A stretch of DNA of 64,000 nucleotides, from contig NZ_BMLX01000002.1 in the NCBI RefSeq assembly GCF_014645535.1, forward strand, positions 62,001 to 126,000, read 5' to 3'. The DNA is from Silvimonas iriomotensis (GTDB taxonomy: Bacteria > Pseudomonadota > Gammaproteobacteria > Burkholderiales > Chitinibacteraceae). A program made the translations under genes and the position numbers. Below, piece by piece: positions 24,216-33,899 of this stretch (its first letter is position 1; every line of letters begins with the position of its first letter). Below the pieces are notes generated by a model that was not told where the DNA came from, did no database searches, and saw only the letters and a program-made list of their open reading frames with translations.

Positions 24216-25672
24216 GCGCCTTCCCCCCCGAATACTTCGATATTGCCGAACACACACGCCGGGGAGGCATGCCCCACGCGAATCACCTGGTTGGGCTCGC
24301 CCTTGCCGCAATACGGCGTGCCCATGACGTCATCGGTCGCCCCGTTGCCAACAGCCTTGAGCGCGCGCCAGAAGGTGGCGGAAATCCCGCGGTAACCCGG
24401 GTTCTTCACCACGCCTTTCAACTGGCCATTTTCAATGACCTGGCCCCACTCGCAGCTGAACTGGAACTTGTTGCGCGAGTCGTCAATCGACCAGGAGACG
24501 TTGGTGTCCATCAGCACGCCGTGCTCAATGCCACCGATGAGTTCATCCAGCGTTTTGTCACCGGCTTCCACGTTCAGGTTGGCCATGCGGTCGATCGGCG
24601 CGCGGTTCCAGTTGCTGGAGCGGCTGTTGGCCACGCCTTGCACCGGCTTGCCTTCAGCAGCCGCCCGCGCCTGGCTGATGGCGCCGCCCAGCGGGCGCTC
24701 CAGCATGCCATCGCGGATCAGGAACGCCTTTTCGGCGGCGTTGCCGTCATCATCCCAGCCGTAGGCAGCAAATTCATTGCTGCGGGACGGATCGTAAGTC
24801 ACATTCAGCAGCGGCGAGCCGTAACGGTATTCGCCAAACATATCCAGCGAGACAAAACTGGTGCCGGCGTAGTTACGTTCATCACCCAGAATGCGGTCCA
24901 GCTCCAGCGGATGACCAATGCTCTCGTGGATTTGCAGCATCATTTGCGAGGGCATCAGCAGCAGATCCATATTGCCGCTGGGGCAGTTGGGTGCCAGCAA
25001 CAGTTGCAACGCTTCATCCGCCACGCGCTTGCCCGCGCCATACAGGCCGGACTGCGCCAGCACTTCCATGCCGCCCTGACGGCAATAACCGTTGTATTGG
25101 CCGCCCAGACTGCGGGTTTGCGAATCGCCATCGGCAAACGCGGTGGCCGACAGTGACGGAATCACCGCGCGATAGTGTTGCTCCACCGCGCCGCCGCCAG
25201 AGGTCAGATACAGCTGGCGCACTTCCAGCCGGTCCACATTGGCGCCCCAGTCAACAATGCGCTCGTCGATCTGGCAGGCGCGCGATTCATCCATCAGCAG
25301 CGCCATCAGGTCTTTGCGGTGCCAGTTCAATGGCTGGTCTGCAGTCGGCCCAAGGTAACGGCCGGTGGGATTGGGCGGGGCGATCTGGCGGTAGTCAAAC
25401 ACCGAGCGGTGCGCGGTGGCCAGTGCCCAGGCTTTGGCCCGCTCAAAGGCGGCGGTAATGCCGGCGTCGGAGAGGTCTGGCGTGGCGGCATAACCGTAGC
25501 CGCCTTGATGCATGACCGTGATCATGACACCGCGGTCCAGACTGCGGCCGACCGGTTGCGGAATGTTCTGGCGTACGGCGAGGCTTTCGGTTTCTTCCTC
25601 GACAAACCGCAGCGAACAGAAATCCACGCCGCTTTCGAGCGCGCGAAAGCGTTGTTCCAGGGTTTTCAACAT
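24212..25672 (-). CDS. TldD-like zinc metallopeptidase subunit
   Basis: 486 aa. The zinc motif HESIGHPLELDR (HExxxH) is present near residue 250, with the conserved YDPSRSNEFAAYGWDDDGN and LIRDGMLERPLGG blocks and the C-terminal GRGISATFWRAL-like segment. It is the catalytic half of the TldD/TldE heterodimer. First gene of the pair, co-translated with the TldE gene. Length is normal. Confidence 0.9.
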   Translation of the reverse strand: MLKTLEQRFRALESGVDFCSLRFVEEETESLAVRQNIPQPVGRSLDRGVMITVMHQGGYGYAATPDLSDAGITAAFERAKAWALATAHRSVFDYRQIAPPNPTGRYLGPTADQPLNWHRKDLMALLMDESRACQIDERIVDWGANVDRLEVRQLYLTSGGGAVEQHYRAVIPSLSATAFADGDSQTRSLGGQYNGYCRQGGMEVLAQSGLYGAGKRVADEALQLLLAPNCPSGNMDLLLMPSQMMLQIHESIGHPLELDRILGDERNYAGTSFVSLDMFGEYRYGSPLLNVTYDPSRSNEFAAYGWDDDGNAAEKAFLIRDGMLERPLGGAISQARAAAEGKPVQGVANSRSSNWNRAPIDRMANLNVEAGDKTLDELIGGIEHGVLMDTNVSWSIDDSRNKFQFSCEWGQVIENGQLKGVVKNPGYRGISATFWRALKAVGNGATDDVMGTPYCGKGEPNQVIRVGHASPACVFGNIEVFGGEGA

Positions 25673-25803
25673 GGTTGAGCGTCATCCTGCACACGGCTTG
25701 TGGCCGCGTGATATGGGGTTGAACAGACACGGCAAGCGTCATGCCGTACCAGTGTGGGTGTGTTTCCGGGCGCGTGGCCTGCCAGCCCGGACCATGCCGT
25801 ATC

Positions 25804-26763
25804 TTAGATTTTCATTCCCGTGTCATCCAGTGCCAGTGCGCTTTGTGGCAAAGATGTCCGCAAGATGGGCGCAACCTTGTCCAGCAAGGCATCAAGCACC
25901 CAGCGCACTTTGAGCGGTGTCTGCGGCGCATTCGGCCAGATGGCGGCCACCGCGATCCCCTGGGTGCGCTCCGGAAAAAACAGCTCGACCAGCTCGCCGC
26001 GCTGCAAAGCCTCGGCGGCCAGCCAGCTGGGCAGCCGCACCACGCCCAGCCCTTGGCAGGCGGCCAGCATCATCACTTCCAGATCATCCAGTGCGATACG
26101 GGGCACCACCTGCACGGTCAGCGCTTCGCCGCTCAGGCCCTGGAAAGACCAATCTGCATTCTGCGCGCTGCGGCCGTAAAAAATGGCCTCTTGCCCGGCC
26201 AGTTGTGCCAGCGTGTGCGGCGTGCCATGGCGGGCCAGCCAGGCGGGCGCTGCGCAGATCAGCATGTTGTGTTCCCCCAGGGGGCGCATTTTCAGGCCGG
26301 GCGTATCAGTCAGCGGCCCGCTGCGAATGGCCAGGTCAAAGCCCTCTTCTACCAGATCCACCTTGCGGTCACTGAACGCCAGCTCCAGTTGCAGGCGCGG
26401 CCAGCGTTCGGCCAGTTCCAGCAACACCGGGGCGATGCAGCGGCGGCCAAACAACACCGGCATGGTGATACGCATGCGGCCGGTGGGCTCGCGCCGGCCC
26501 TGGGCCAGTTCGTCTTCGGCGTTGTCCAGCTCTGCCAGTACGCGCAGGCAGCGCTGGTAAAACATCTGGCCTTCGTCGGTCAGGCTCTGGTTGCGGGTGG
26601 TGCGGTGAAACAAGCGCACGCCAAGGCGTACCTCCAGCCGCGCCACGGTTTTGCCCACCGCAGAACGTGACAGATGCAGGCGACTGGCTGCCGCGCTGAA
26701 ACTGCCCGATTCCACAACCTGCACAAATACGGCGATCCCGCTGAGTCGCTCCAGCCCGGCCAT
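25804..26763 (-). CDS. LysR-family regulator
   Basis: 319 aa from ATG 26763 (GGAAA upstream). N-terminal helix-turn-helix: AVFVQVVESGSFSAAASRL, HLSRSAVGKTVARLEVRLGV, LFHRTTRNQSLTDEG. The rest is a periplasmic-binding-like effector domain. Divergent, 104 bases from a medium-chain oxidoreductase gene that it probably controls. The effector is unknown; similar regulators respond to aromatic or quinone-like compounds. Confidence 0.9.
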   Translation of the reverse strand: MAGLERLSGIAVFVQVVESGSFSAAASRLHLSRSAVGKTVARLEVRLGVRLFHRTTRNQSLTDEGQMFYQRCLRVLAELDNAEDELAQGRREPTGRMRITMPVLFGRRCIAPVLLELAERWPRLQLELAFSDRKVDLVEEGFDLAIRSGPLTDTPGLKMRPLGEHNMLICAAPAWLARHGTPHTLAQLAGQEAIFYGRSAQNADWSFQGLSGEALTVQVVPRIALDDLEVMMLAACQGLGVVRLPSWLAAEALQRGELVELFFPERTQGIAVAAIWPNAPQTPLKVRWVLDALLDKVAPILRTSLPQSALALDDTGMKI

Positions 26764-26867
26764 GCCATTGTTTCCATAAGGTCTACATTGTTGCGAATTT
26801 ATAGCACAACACAGGCCGTATTTTCGCCAATACCATGACGATATCCATCCAGCCTGAGGCACTGATC

Positions 26868-27890
26868 ATGACGCAACACACTGCAAAACAATGGCAAATG
26901 GCCGGTTTCGGCCGCGAACAACTGCAACTGGTCGATGTCCCGGTGCCGCAACCCGGACCGCATGAGGTACTGGTGAAAGTGGCGGCGGTGTCGGTCAACT
27001 TCCGTGACCATCTCACGGTGGAAAACGGCATGGGCGCAGCGCTGGCGTTTCCGTTCGTGCCGGGCTCTGACATGGCCGGCACCGTGGCGCAGGTCGGCCC
27101 GGGCGTGAAACGCGTGGCGCCAGGGCAGCGGGTTATCAATACCTTCTGGACCAACTGGCATGACACTCCGCTGCCCAAGTCTTCTACCCAGGGCAAAGCT
27201 TTTGGCGGGCCGGTGCTGCCAGGCGTCTTCAGCCAGTATCTGGTCTTTAATGAAGAAGACCTGATCCCGGCGCCGGAAACGCTGGATGACAGCGCCGCCA
27301 GTACCCTGACCTGCGCCGGGCTGACTGCGTGGAACGCGTTGATCAGCAGCGGCCATTTGCAAGCCGGGCAAAGGGTGCTGATCCAGGGCAGCGGCGGCGT
27401 GGCCCTGTTTGCCGCGCAGATTGCGCTGGGCCACGGGGCGCAAGTCATCCTCACCAGCGCCAGCGCCGACAAACGCGCCAGGGCCAAAGCGCTGGGCGTA
27501 CAGCATGTGATTGACCGCACGCAACCAGACTGGCCCGACGCCGTGCTGGCAGCCACCGGCGGCCACGGCGTGGACCATGTGATTGAACTGGCGGGCGGCG
27601 ATCTGACCGCCACGCTGAGCACGCTGGCCACCGGCGGGCGCATCGCCATCATCGGCGTTCTGGATGGTTTCCATCTGAATGTGCCCACGCCGCTGATGTT
27701 CGCCCGCCGCGCGCGCATTGAAGGCATTGGCGTGGGCAATCGCAAAAGCCTGCGGGAACTGGCGCAATGGCTGGATCTGAACAACATCAAACCGGTGATC
27801 GAGGCTGAATACGCGCTGGCAGACCTGCCCGCCGCGCTCAGCCACCAGCAACGCGGGCCCTTTGGCAAGGTTGTGGTGCGGATGAACTAG
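26868..27890 (+). CDS. NAD(P)-dependent medium-chain oxidoreductase (zinc-free, quinone reductase-like)
   Basis: 340 aa from ATG 26868, with TGAGG upstream; ATG 26835 is an alternative adding 11 residues. It has the MDR order: a GroES-like domain (VAAVSVNFRDHLTV, VPGSDMAGTVAQVGPGV) and a Rossmann domain with VLIQGSGGVALFAAQIA, a glycine motif. The catalytic-zinc Cys of alcohol dehydrogenases is replaced (NFRDH where CHSD would stand), so a zinc-free reductase is likely. Divergent from a LysR gene; ended by a terminator. Confidence 0.88.
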   Translation: MTQHTAKQWQMAGFGREQLQLVDVPVPQPGPHEVLVKVAAVSVNFRDHLTVENGMGAALAFPFVPGSDMAGTVAQVGPGVKRVAPGQRVINTFWTNWHDTPLPKSSTQGKAFGGPVLPGVFSQYLVFNEEDLIPAPETLDDSAASTLTCAGLTAWNALISSGHLQAGQRVLIQGSGGVALFAAQIALGHGAQVILTSASADKRARAKALGVQHVIDRTQPDWPDAVLAATGGHGVDHVIELAGGDLTATLSTLATGGRIAIIGVLDGFHLNVPTPLMFARRARIEGIGVGNRKSLRELAQWLDLNNIKPVIEAEYALADLPAALSHQQRGPFGKVVVRMN

Positions 27891-27904
27891 CCCTCGCCAA
27901 CCAT

Positions 27905-27936
27905 AAAAAAAGCCCGGCTTGATGCCGGGCTTTTTT
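27905..27936. terminator. Bidirectional terminator between oxidoreductase and hisC
   Basis: AGCCCGGC / GCCGGGCT stem, loop TTGAT, flanked by A-run and T-run between convergent genes. Confidence 0.92.
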
Positions 27937-27959
27937 GTTCAGGAGAACTGCAACCGGGG

Positions 27960-29060
27960 TCAGTCTTGCAGCGCTTCTTCCAGCGCGGCAATAAAGCGGG
28001 CGTTTTCTGCCTCGGTGCCGATCGACACGCGCAGGCTGTCGGGCATGCCGTAACCGGCAATCGGCCGCACGATCACGCCGCGCTTGAGCAAGAACTGGTT
28101 CAGCGCAGCCGCATCGCCGCAGTGGAAAGTCACAAAGTTGCCGTAGCTGGGAATAAACGGCAGCCCCAGACGGACAAAGGCATCGGTCAGTTGCTTCATG
28201 CCGGCATCGTTCACACGGCGGGATTCTTCCAGGAACGCGACGTCGTCCAGCGCGGCACTTGCCGCGGCCTGCGCCAGGCTGTTCACGTTGAAAGGCTGAC
28301 GCACGCGGTTAAGGATATCGGCCACTTCCGGGCTGGTCAGCGCAAAACCGACGCGCAAACCGGCCAGACCATAGGCCTTGGAGAACGTACGCACCACGAT
28401 GATATTAGGGAAGCGCTTGAGCCAGCCCAGCGTATCCGGGCGCTTTTCCGGCGCCAGGTATTCGGTGTAGGCCTCATCAAGCACGACCAGCACATGGGCC
28501 GGGCAGCTTTCCAGGAACTCCACCAGATCGCCCGGGCGGGCCAGCGTGCCCGTCGGGTTGTTCGGGTTGGCGATCCACACCACCTTGGTGTTCGGCGTGA
28601 TGGCCGCACGCATGGCCGCCAGATCATGGCCGTATTCCACCGCCGGCACTTCAATGCGGGTTGCACCGACCGCCTGGGTGGCCAGGGCATACACGGCAAA
28701 GCTGTATTGCGAATACACGGCCGCATCGGCACTGGTCAGAAATGCGTGCGAGACCAGTTCCAGAATGTCGTTGGAACCGTTGCCCAGCACAATCTGATCC
28801 ATGCCGACGTTGTATTTCTTTGCCACGGCAGCTTTCAGATCAAAGCCGTTACCATCCGGGTAGCGGGCCAGTTCGGCAATTTCGCGCTCCAGCGCGGCCT
28901 TGGCTTTGGGGCTGATCCCCAGCGGGTTCTCGTTGGAGGCCAGTTTGACGATGTCATCCGGGTTCAGCCCCATTTCACGGGCCAGTTCGCCAATCGGCTT
29001 GCCGGGTTGATAAGGCGCAATTGCGCGGACGTATTCGGGGGCCAGATCACGCAGAGACAT
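27960..29060 (-). CDS. hisC: Histidinol-phosphate aminotransferase
   Basis: 366 aa. Fold type I PLP enzyme with SNENPLGISPKAKAAL, LGNGSNDILELVSHAFL, NPNNPTGTLA, VVLDEAYTEYL and the Schiff-base Lys in RTFSKAYGLAGLRVGFAL. It transfers an amino group between glutamate and imidazole acetol phosphate in histidine synthesis; some members also serve Tyr/Phe. Placed after pheA and serC as in many betaproteobacteria, where hisC2 may take part in aromatic amino acid synthesis. Confidence 0.93.
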   Translation of the reverse strand: MSLRDLAPEYVRAIAPYQPGKPIGELAREMGLNPDDIVKLASNENPLGISPKAKAALEREIAELARYPDGNGFDLKAAVAKKYNVGMDQIVLGNGSNDILELVSHAFLTSADAAVYSQYSFAVYALATQAVGATRIEVPAVEYGHDLAAMRAAITPNTKVVWIANPNNPTGTLARPGDLVEFLESCPAHVLVVLDEAYTEYLAPEKRPDTLGWLKRFPNIIVVRTFSKAYGLAGLRVGFALTSPEVADILNRVRQPFNVNSLAQAAASAALDDVAFLEESRRVNDAGMKQLTDAFVRLGLPFIPSYGNFVTFHCGDAAALNQFLLKRGVIVRPIAGYGMPDSLRVSIGTEAENARFIAALEEALQD

Positions 29061-29142
29061 CGTCTATCACCAATGCAGAGTATTGTTGGATACAGGCGCG
29101 GCGCAGACCGGCCGCGCAGCGCCATGAATTCGGGGAGCGGGT

Positions 29143-29730
29143 TCAGGTTTTGCTGAACAGATCCGCTTTTTGCCAGCGGGCCGGCAACAGTGGCGTGGCG
29201 GCCAGTTGCTCGACCAGCGCTGCCGGCGTATTGGCCATTTGCAGCTTGGCCAGTTCGCCATCGTGCACAAAGCCTTCGGTCACGGTCTGGCCCAGGAACT
29301 GGTACAGCGCGCTGTAATAGCCCGCGGTATTCAACAGGCCGACCGGCTTGCCATGAATGCCGATCTGACCCCAGGTGAGGATCTCGAAGAGTTCGTCAAA
29401 CGTGCCAAAACCGCCCGCCATGGCGATAAAGGCATCGCCCAGTTCCGCCATGCGCGCCTTGCGGGTGTGCATGGAGTCCACCACGATCAGCTCGGTGCAT
29501 TGGGCCAGCGCCAGTTCACGCTCGCGCATGAAAGCCGGAATTACGCCGATGACCTTGCCGCCAGCATCCAGCGCGGCTTCGGCCACAGCACCCATCAGGC
29601 CCACGCGGCCACCGCCGTAGACCAGCGTCAGCTCACGTTCGGCCAGGGTCTGGCCCAGTTCACGCGCGGCGGCCAGGTACTCTGGCCGCTCGCCCTTGCG
29701 GGAACCGCAAAACACCACCACTGATTTCAT
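29143..29730 (-). CDS. LOG-family nucleotide phosphoribohydrolase (TIGR00730 type)
   Basis: 195 aa from ATG 29730. Rossmann-like LOG fold with VVFCGSRKGERPEY, LVYGGGRVGLMGAVA, DSMHTRKARMAELGDAFI and the signature GGFGTFDELFEILTW. Family enzymes cleave nucleoside 5'-monophosphates; in plants and some bacteria they release active cytokinins. The first residue of the usual PGGxGTxxE motif is Ala here. Lies between pheA and hisC on the same strand, 82 bases before hisC. Confidence 0.88.
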   Translation of the reverse strand: MKSVVVFCGSRKGERPEYLAAARELGQTLAERELTLVYGGGRVGLMGAVAEAALDAGGKVIGVIPAFMRERELALAQCTELIVVDSMHTRKARMAELGDAFIAMAGGFGTFDELFEILTWGQIGIHGKPVGLLNTAGYYSALYQFLGQTVTEGFVHDGELAKLQMANTPAALVEQLAATPLLPARWQKADLFSKT

Positions 29731-29759
29731 AGCGCAATCCAAAGTAAAGCGGGTGCCGT

Positions 29760-30833
29760 TTAAATGACGGCCTGCGGGTATGAACCCAGCACCTTCACAA
29801 ACGCGGCGACATTGCCCAGCGCATCCAGCGCCCGCGCCACGCCAGGCTCGGAAACATGCCCTTCCACATCAATGAAGAACACGTACTCCCACAAGCCGGT
29901 GCGGCTGGGGCGGGATTCAAACTTGCTCATCGACACGCCATTGCTTGAAAGCGGCTCGACAAGCGACGCCAGCGCGCCCGGGCGGTTGGGCGCGGACACC
30001 ACCAGCGAGGTACGATCCTTGCCCGACGGGCCGGTTTGCTGACCACCCAGCACCAGGAAACGCGTGGTGTTATTGGGTTCGTCTTCAATGTTCTGCGCCA
30101 GTCGGGTCAGACCAAAACGCTCGGCCGCCGCATCACCGGCAATCGCGGCGCTGTTGGGTTCCTTGCTGGCCAGGCGTGCCGCCTCGGCATTGCTGGCGAC
30201 CGAAATCCGCTCCACGCCGGCCGGCAGGTTCTTGTTCAGCCATTCATGGCATTGCGCCAGGCTCTGCGCGTGCGAATACACCCGCAAGATGCCGGCAACG
30301 CCATCGCCCTTGCGCAGCAAGTGATGATGGATGCGCAGCACCACTTCACCACAGATATTGAGCGGCGAGCTGACCATCAGATCCAGCGTGCGACCCACGG
30401 CGCCTTCGGTCGAGTTCTCGACCGGTGCGACCACATAATCGGCCGAGCCCGATTCAACCGCGCGGAACGCTTCGTCGATCGAGCCACAGGCCTGGGTACT
30501 GGCGGCGTGGCCAAAATGCTTGATGGCCGCAGCCTGGCTGAACGTGCCTTCCGGGCCCAGATAGGCAATGGTCAGCGGGCGTTCCAGCGCCAGACAAGCC
30601 GACATCACCTCACGGAACAGTTTGGCGGCGGCTTCATCCGACAAGGGGCCGGTGTTCAGCGATTTGATCCGCGCCAGCACCTGGGCTTCACGTTCAGGGC
30701 GATACACCACGCCGCCACCCTTGATCTCGCCAATGGTGCGCGCGTGTTCGGCACGCTGATTCAACAGCTTGAGAATTTCCGCGTCGATGCGGTCGATTGC
30801 TTCGCGATGGCCCTTGAGCAGCTCGTCAGACAT
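29760..30833 (-). CDS. pheA: Bifunctional chorismate mutase/prephenate dehydratase
   Basis: 357 aa, the standard P-protein. Residues 1-90 are an AroQ chorismate mutase (HREAIDRIDAEILKLLNQRA); about 90-270 the prephenate dehydratase (AYLGPEGTFSQAAA, VPVENSTEGAVGRTLD, NNTTRFLVLG); about 285-357 the ACT regulatory domain (PGALASLVEPLSSNGVSM, SRPSRTGLWEYVFFID). It converts chorismate to phenylpyruvate and is feedback-inhibited by Phe. GGAGAG precedes ATG 30833. Followed by the LOG gene and hisC. Confidence 0.95.
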   Translation of the reverse strand: MSDELLKGHREAIDRIDAEILKLLNQRAEHARTIGEIKGGGVVYRPEREAQVLARIKSLNTGPLSDEAAAKLFREVMSACLALERPLTIAYLGPEGTFSQAAAIKHFGHAASTQACGSIDEAFRAVESGSADYVVAPVENSTEGAVGRTLDLMVSSPLNICGEVVLRIHHHLLRKGDGVAGILRVYSHAQSLAQCHEWLNKNLPAGVERISVASNAEAARLASKEPNSAAIAGDAAAERFGLTRLAQNIEDEPNNTTRFLVLGGQQTGPSGKDRTSLVVSAPNRPGALASLVEPLSSNGVSMSKFESRPSRTGLWEYVFFIDVEGHVSEPGVARALDALGNVAAFVKVLGSYPQAVI

Positions 30834-30956
30834 GCCCTCTCCTGTGGCAATGTTTTATTTGTTCAATATGCAAATGAATTGCATCAGGGGTGCAGTGTAC
30901 CTCAGCACAAGGCACCCGACAGGCCGGCCATGTACCGGCCGGCCCCCAACACGGGT

Positions 30957-32039
30957 TTATGACTTGCTGCGCGCAAAGTCACGCATGAATTCGGTCAGCG
31001 CCCGCACGCCTTCCAGCGGCATGGCGTTGTAGATGGACGCGCGCATGCCGCCAACCGAGCGGTGGCCCTTCAGTTGCAGCAGACCATGCGCTTGTGCGCC
31101 TTCCAGGAAAGCGTCATCCAGCGCTTCATCCGCCAGGCGGAACGGCACGTTCATGCGCGAACGGAACGGGCGCTCTACCGGGCAGTTGTAGAAACCGCCG
31201 GAGTTATCGATGGCTTCATACAAGAGCGCGGCTTTTTCGATATTGCGCGCTTCCATCGCGCCGATCCCGCCATTGGCCAGCAGCCACTTGAACACAAGGC
31301 CGGCCACGTAAATGGCAAAGGTCGGCGGCGTGTTGTACAGCGAATCGGCGTCGGCGTGCACCTGGTAGTCCAGCATGGTCGGCGTACCGGTACGCGCCTT
31401 GCCCAGCAAGTCTTCGCGGATGATCGCCAGCGTCATGCCCGACGGGCCGATATTCTTTTGCGCACCGGCGTAGATCAGCCCGTAGCGCGAGATATCCAGC
31501 GGTCGCGACAGGATGTTGGACGACATGTCGCACACCAGCGGCACATCCACGTCCGGCGTAAACGGGAACTCGACCCCGCCAATGGTTTCGTTGGAACAGT
31601 AATGCAGATAGGCGGCGTTATCGCTGCGCTTCCAGGAGGCCACATCCGGCACGTAGGTCCCGTTGCGGTCTTCATTGGAAGCAACCACGTTGACCTTGGC
31701 ATAACGGCGCGCTTCCTTGATGGCAATGCGCGACCAGTGGCCGGTATCGACGTAATCCACAACCGAGGACTCGGTAGCCAGGTTCAGCGGCACCATGCCA
31801 AAGTTGAAGTGTGCCCCGCCCTGCAGGAACAGCACTTTGTAATTGGCCGGAATATTCAGCAGCTTGCGAAAATCCGTCTCGGCTTCATGAATGATCTGGG
31901 TGAATTCTTTGCCACGATGGCTCATTTCCATGACGCACATGCCAGAACCATGCCAATCGGTCATTTCCGCCTGAACGGTGAGCAAAACATCCCGGGGCAG
32001 TACAGCCGGGCCGGAGCTGAAATTGTAGACTTGGGTCAT
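30957..32039 (-). CDS. serC: Phosphoserine aminotransferase
   Basis: 360 aa from ATG 32039 (AAGGA 6 bases upstream). Marks: [57 protein letters not shown] and PLP-Lys in [15 protein letters not shown]. It makes phosphoserine from 3-phosphohydroxypyruvate and glutamate, and also acts in pyridoxal phosphate synthesis. The serC-pheA-hisC order is common. A 6-bp GGCCGG/CCGGCC hairpin lies between serC and pheA at about 30922-30940, without a T-run. Confidence 0.95.
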   Translation of the reverse strand: MTQVYNFSSGPAVLPRDVLLTVQAEMTDWHGSGMCVMEMSHRGKEFTQIIHEAETDFRKLLNIPANYKVLFLQGGAHFNFGMVPLNLATESSVVDYVDTGHWSRIAIKEARRYAKVNVVASNEDRNGTYVPDVASWKRSDNAAYLHYCSNETIGGVEFPFTPDVDVPLVCDMSSNILSRPLDISRYGLIYAGAQKNIGPSGMTLAIIREDLLGKARTGTPTMLDYQVHADADSLYNTPPTFAIYVAGLVFKWLLANGGIGAMEARNIEKAALLYEAIDNSGGFYNCPVERPFRSRMNVPFRLADEALDDAFLEGAQAHGLLQLKGHRSVGGMRASIYNAMPLEGVRALTEFMRDFARSKS

Positions 32040-32169
32040 GGTGATCCTTGTTGGCATGTCTCTCGGCCAGGAGCGGCCGGGAGGTTCATTTTATCCATCT
32101 GCGGCGAATACGGGGGAAACAGAACTGTAAAATCCGCGGCATAGCAGAGCACGTCCGCCGCGCGGTTGT

Positions 32170-32805
32170 TTACGGTGTGCTGCCCTTTTTGTCGCCTGAC
32201 GCTGCGGCATGCCCTTTGGGCGGGAAGTCGCATTGGCAGGCTTGTTCAACAAATTCCAGCGCCTGCCGGGCCATTTCCTGGCCGTACGACACGGATTTTT
32301 GCGAGAGTCTTGGCGCCATCTCTACCATCAGTTGCCGCATGATCGTCGGCATGCTGCTCAGCGCTTTCTGGCCCGTGGGCGTGCTGTAAAAACGGTCAAT
32401 ATCGCCAATCTCGGCCACGGTGAAATTCTGCGCATACGCGCGAATCACCAAAGGGCGCATGGTTTCCCAACTCACGGTCTGTTCCATGAAATCACGGAAA
32501 TTTGCCTGCGCCCGTTGCTGAAACAACGGCAACTGATCCAGCACGGCCTGTTGCTGCGCGCCCGTCAGCCCGGACTGGGGCAAAGCCTGACGAATGGCCT
32601 GCACCTGTGCGGCTACCGGCCCGGCACTGGCCTGCTCCAGCATCAGACCGTAGGTCTTGTCCAGATGGATATGCTCCAGCAAGCGCTCAACCGCAATGCG
32701 TGAGGCTTCCGGTATGTCCTGGGCCGGCGCATCGGCAGCGTGGGCCAACCCCGCCAGCAATGCGCCCGTCATCAAGACCGCACAATATCTTGCTGCTTTG
32801 AACAT
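32170..32805 (-). CDS. DUF2059 periplasmic protein
   Basis: 211 aa from ATG 32805 (GGAG 8 bases upstream). A signal peptide spans residues 1-23 or so (MTGALLAGLAHA). The DUF2059 helical domain is visible at FRDFMEQTVSWETMRPLVIRAY and AEIGDIDRFYSTPTGQKALSSMP. Function unknown. The C-terminal tail (CQCDFPPKGHAAASGDKKG) is short, basic and carries two Cys. 130 bases upstream of serC, same strand. Confidence 0.85.
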   Translation of the reverse strand: MFKAARYCAVLMTGALLAGLAHAADAPAQDIPEASRIAVERLLEHIHLDKTYGLMLEQASAGPVAAQVQAIRQALPQSGLTGAQQQAVLDQLPLFQQRAQANFRDFMEQTVSWETMRPLVIRAYAQNFTVAEIGDIDRFYSTPTGQKALSSMPTIMRQLMVEMAPRLSQKSVSYGQEMARQALEFVEQACQCDFPPKGHAAASGDKKGSTP

Positions 32806-32863
32806 CGTGCACACTCCAGGTTCAGGTGGGCTGGCGGTCAGGAATCAGACCGGTTCAGCCAGT

Positions 32864-33286
32864 TCAGGCCAGCAGAAAATGCGCGCGCGCCTGGGCTACG
32901 GGTTTGGTCGGATCGTCTTGCCACGCGGTCATCAATACGTTGGCAATACGCTTGCCCTGCCGCACGATCTCGCAACGGCCGTACAGATCCTGCGCCCGGC
33001 CGCTGCGCAGGTAATCGATCGAAAAATCAATTACGCGCGGAATGCCCTCGCCCTCTCGCTGCCACATCAGATGCAGCACAGCGGCGTTTTCCAGGAAACC
33101 GCCAATCACGCCACCATGCAAGGCCGGCAAGATGGTGTTGCCAATGTTCCTGTCCTGGAACGGCAGATAAAACAAGGGCTCGCCCGCTTCTTCACGCACC
33201 TTGATCCCCAGCAGGGTCGCGTACGGAATCGCGGCAATCGCGCGGGAAAGATCATCAATGGTCTGGATATTGGCCAGTGCGCTCAT
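32864..33286 (-). CDS. Hotdog-fold thioesterase (PaaI-like), second of a pair
   Basis: 140 aa. The hotdog core has PALHGGVIGGFLENAAVLHL and FSIDYLRSGRAQDLYGRCEIVRQGKRIANV. Such enzymes hydrolyse acyl-CoA esters; substrate unknown. ATG 33286 overlaps the stop of the upstream paralogue by 4 bases. The two proteins share the HGGV-helix and IDYLR blocks, so they are an old tandem duplication that may form a heteromer. Confidence 0.85.
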   Translation of the reverse strand: MSALANIQTIDDLSRAIAAIPYATLLGIKVREEAGEPLFYLPFQDRNIGNTILPALHGGVIGGFLENAAVLHLMWQREGEGIPRVIDFSIDYLRSGRAQDLYGRCEIVRQGKRIANVLMTAWQDDPTKPVAQARAHFLLA

Positions 33287-33771
33287 GCTTGCTGCCCTCC
33301 GCTTGCGATGCCGCTGCTGCCTTTGGGCTCCATGCCGCGCGCAAATGTCGCCACACCGTGGGCTACCGGTTTTTCCGGGTCGTCCTGGTAGGCCGTTGCG
33401 CGGGTAAAGGCCACATGATCAGTCAGGCGATAGCACTCTGCCGTGCAGTACACCGGCAGATCAGGCCGCGCCGGGCGCAGGTAATCAATGCGCAAATCCA
33501 GCGTCGCCACCGGCTCCGGGCCGGACAACAAAGAATAAATGGCAGTGCCGCTGGCCGTATCGATCAGCGAGGTGACCACGCCGCCATGAATAACGCGGGT
33601 GTGCGGGTTACCGATCAGCTTCTCGCTGAACGGCAGTTTGAGGGTGATGCGGCCGCGCTCGGCATTGGCAAACTCCATGCCCAGTTCACGGCAATGCGGC
33701 AGGTTCATGAACCATTGCTGCAGTTGTTCGAAAAATACCGGTTCTTCTACCGGTAGCCACAAGCCATTCAT
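33283..33771 (-). CDS. Hotdog-fold thioesterase (PaaI-like), first of a pair
   Basis: 162 aa from ATG 33771. Core motifs: TRVIHGGVVTSLIDTASGTAI and LDLRIDYLRPARPDLPVYC. The Asp in LIDTASG is the usual catalytic acid position; the downstream paralogue has LENAAV there. Co-translated with that gene. The C-terminal tail is Gly/Ser-rich and unstructured. Downstream of gyrA on the same strand. Confidence 0.86.
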   Translation of the reverse strand: MNGLWLPVEEPVFFEQLQQWFMNLPHCRELGMEFANAERGRITLKLPFSEKLIGNPHTRVIHGGVVTSLIDTASGTAIYSLLSGPEPVATLDLRIDYLRPARPDLPVYCTAECYRLTDHVAFTRATAYQDDPEKPVAHGVATFARGMEPKGSSGIASGGQQA

Positions 33772-33899
33772 GGTCGTCACTCCAGAGAAACACAACGCGA
33801 CCGCCTGGCGGGGGTCGCGTTGCAGATTGCGGCATATCGACGGGTCGGCCCGGGAAACCCCGGGCGCCCGTCTTTACTGTTTTATTTATTTACTCTTGC

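Noticed and set aside
30922-30940. GGCCGG/CCGGCC hairpin between serC and pheA as a terminator
   Set aside because: No T-run follows on either strand and the stem is short, so it is mentioned with serC but not called.
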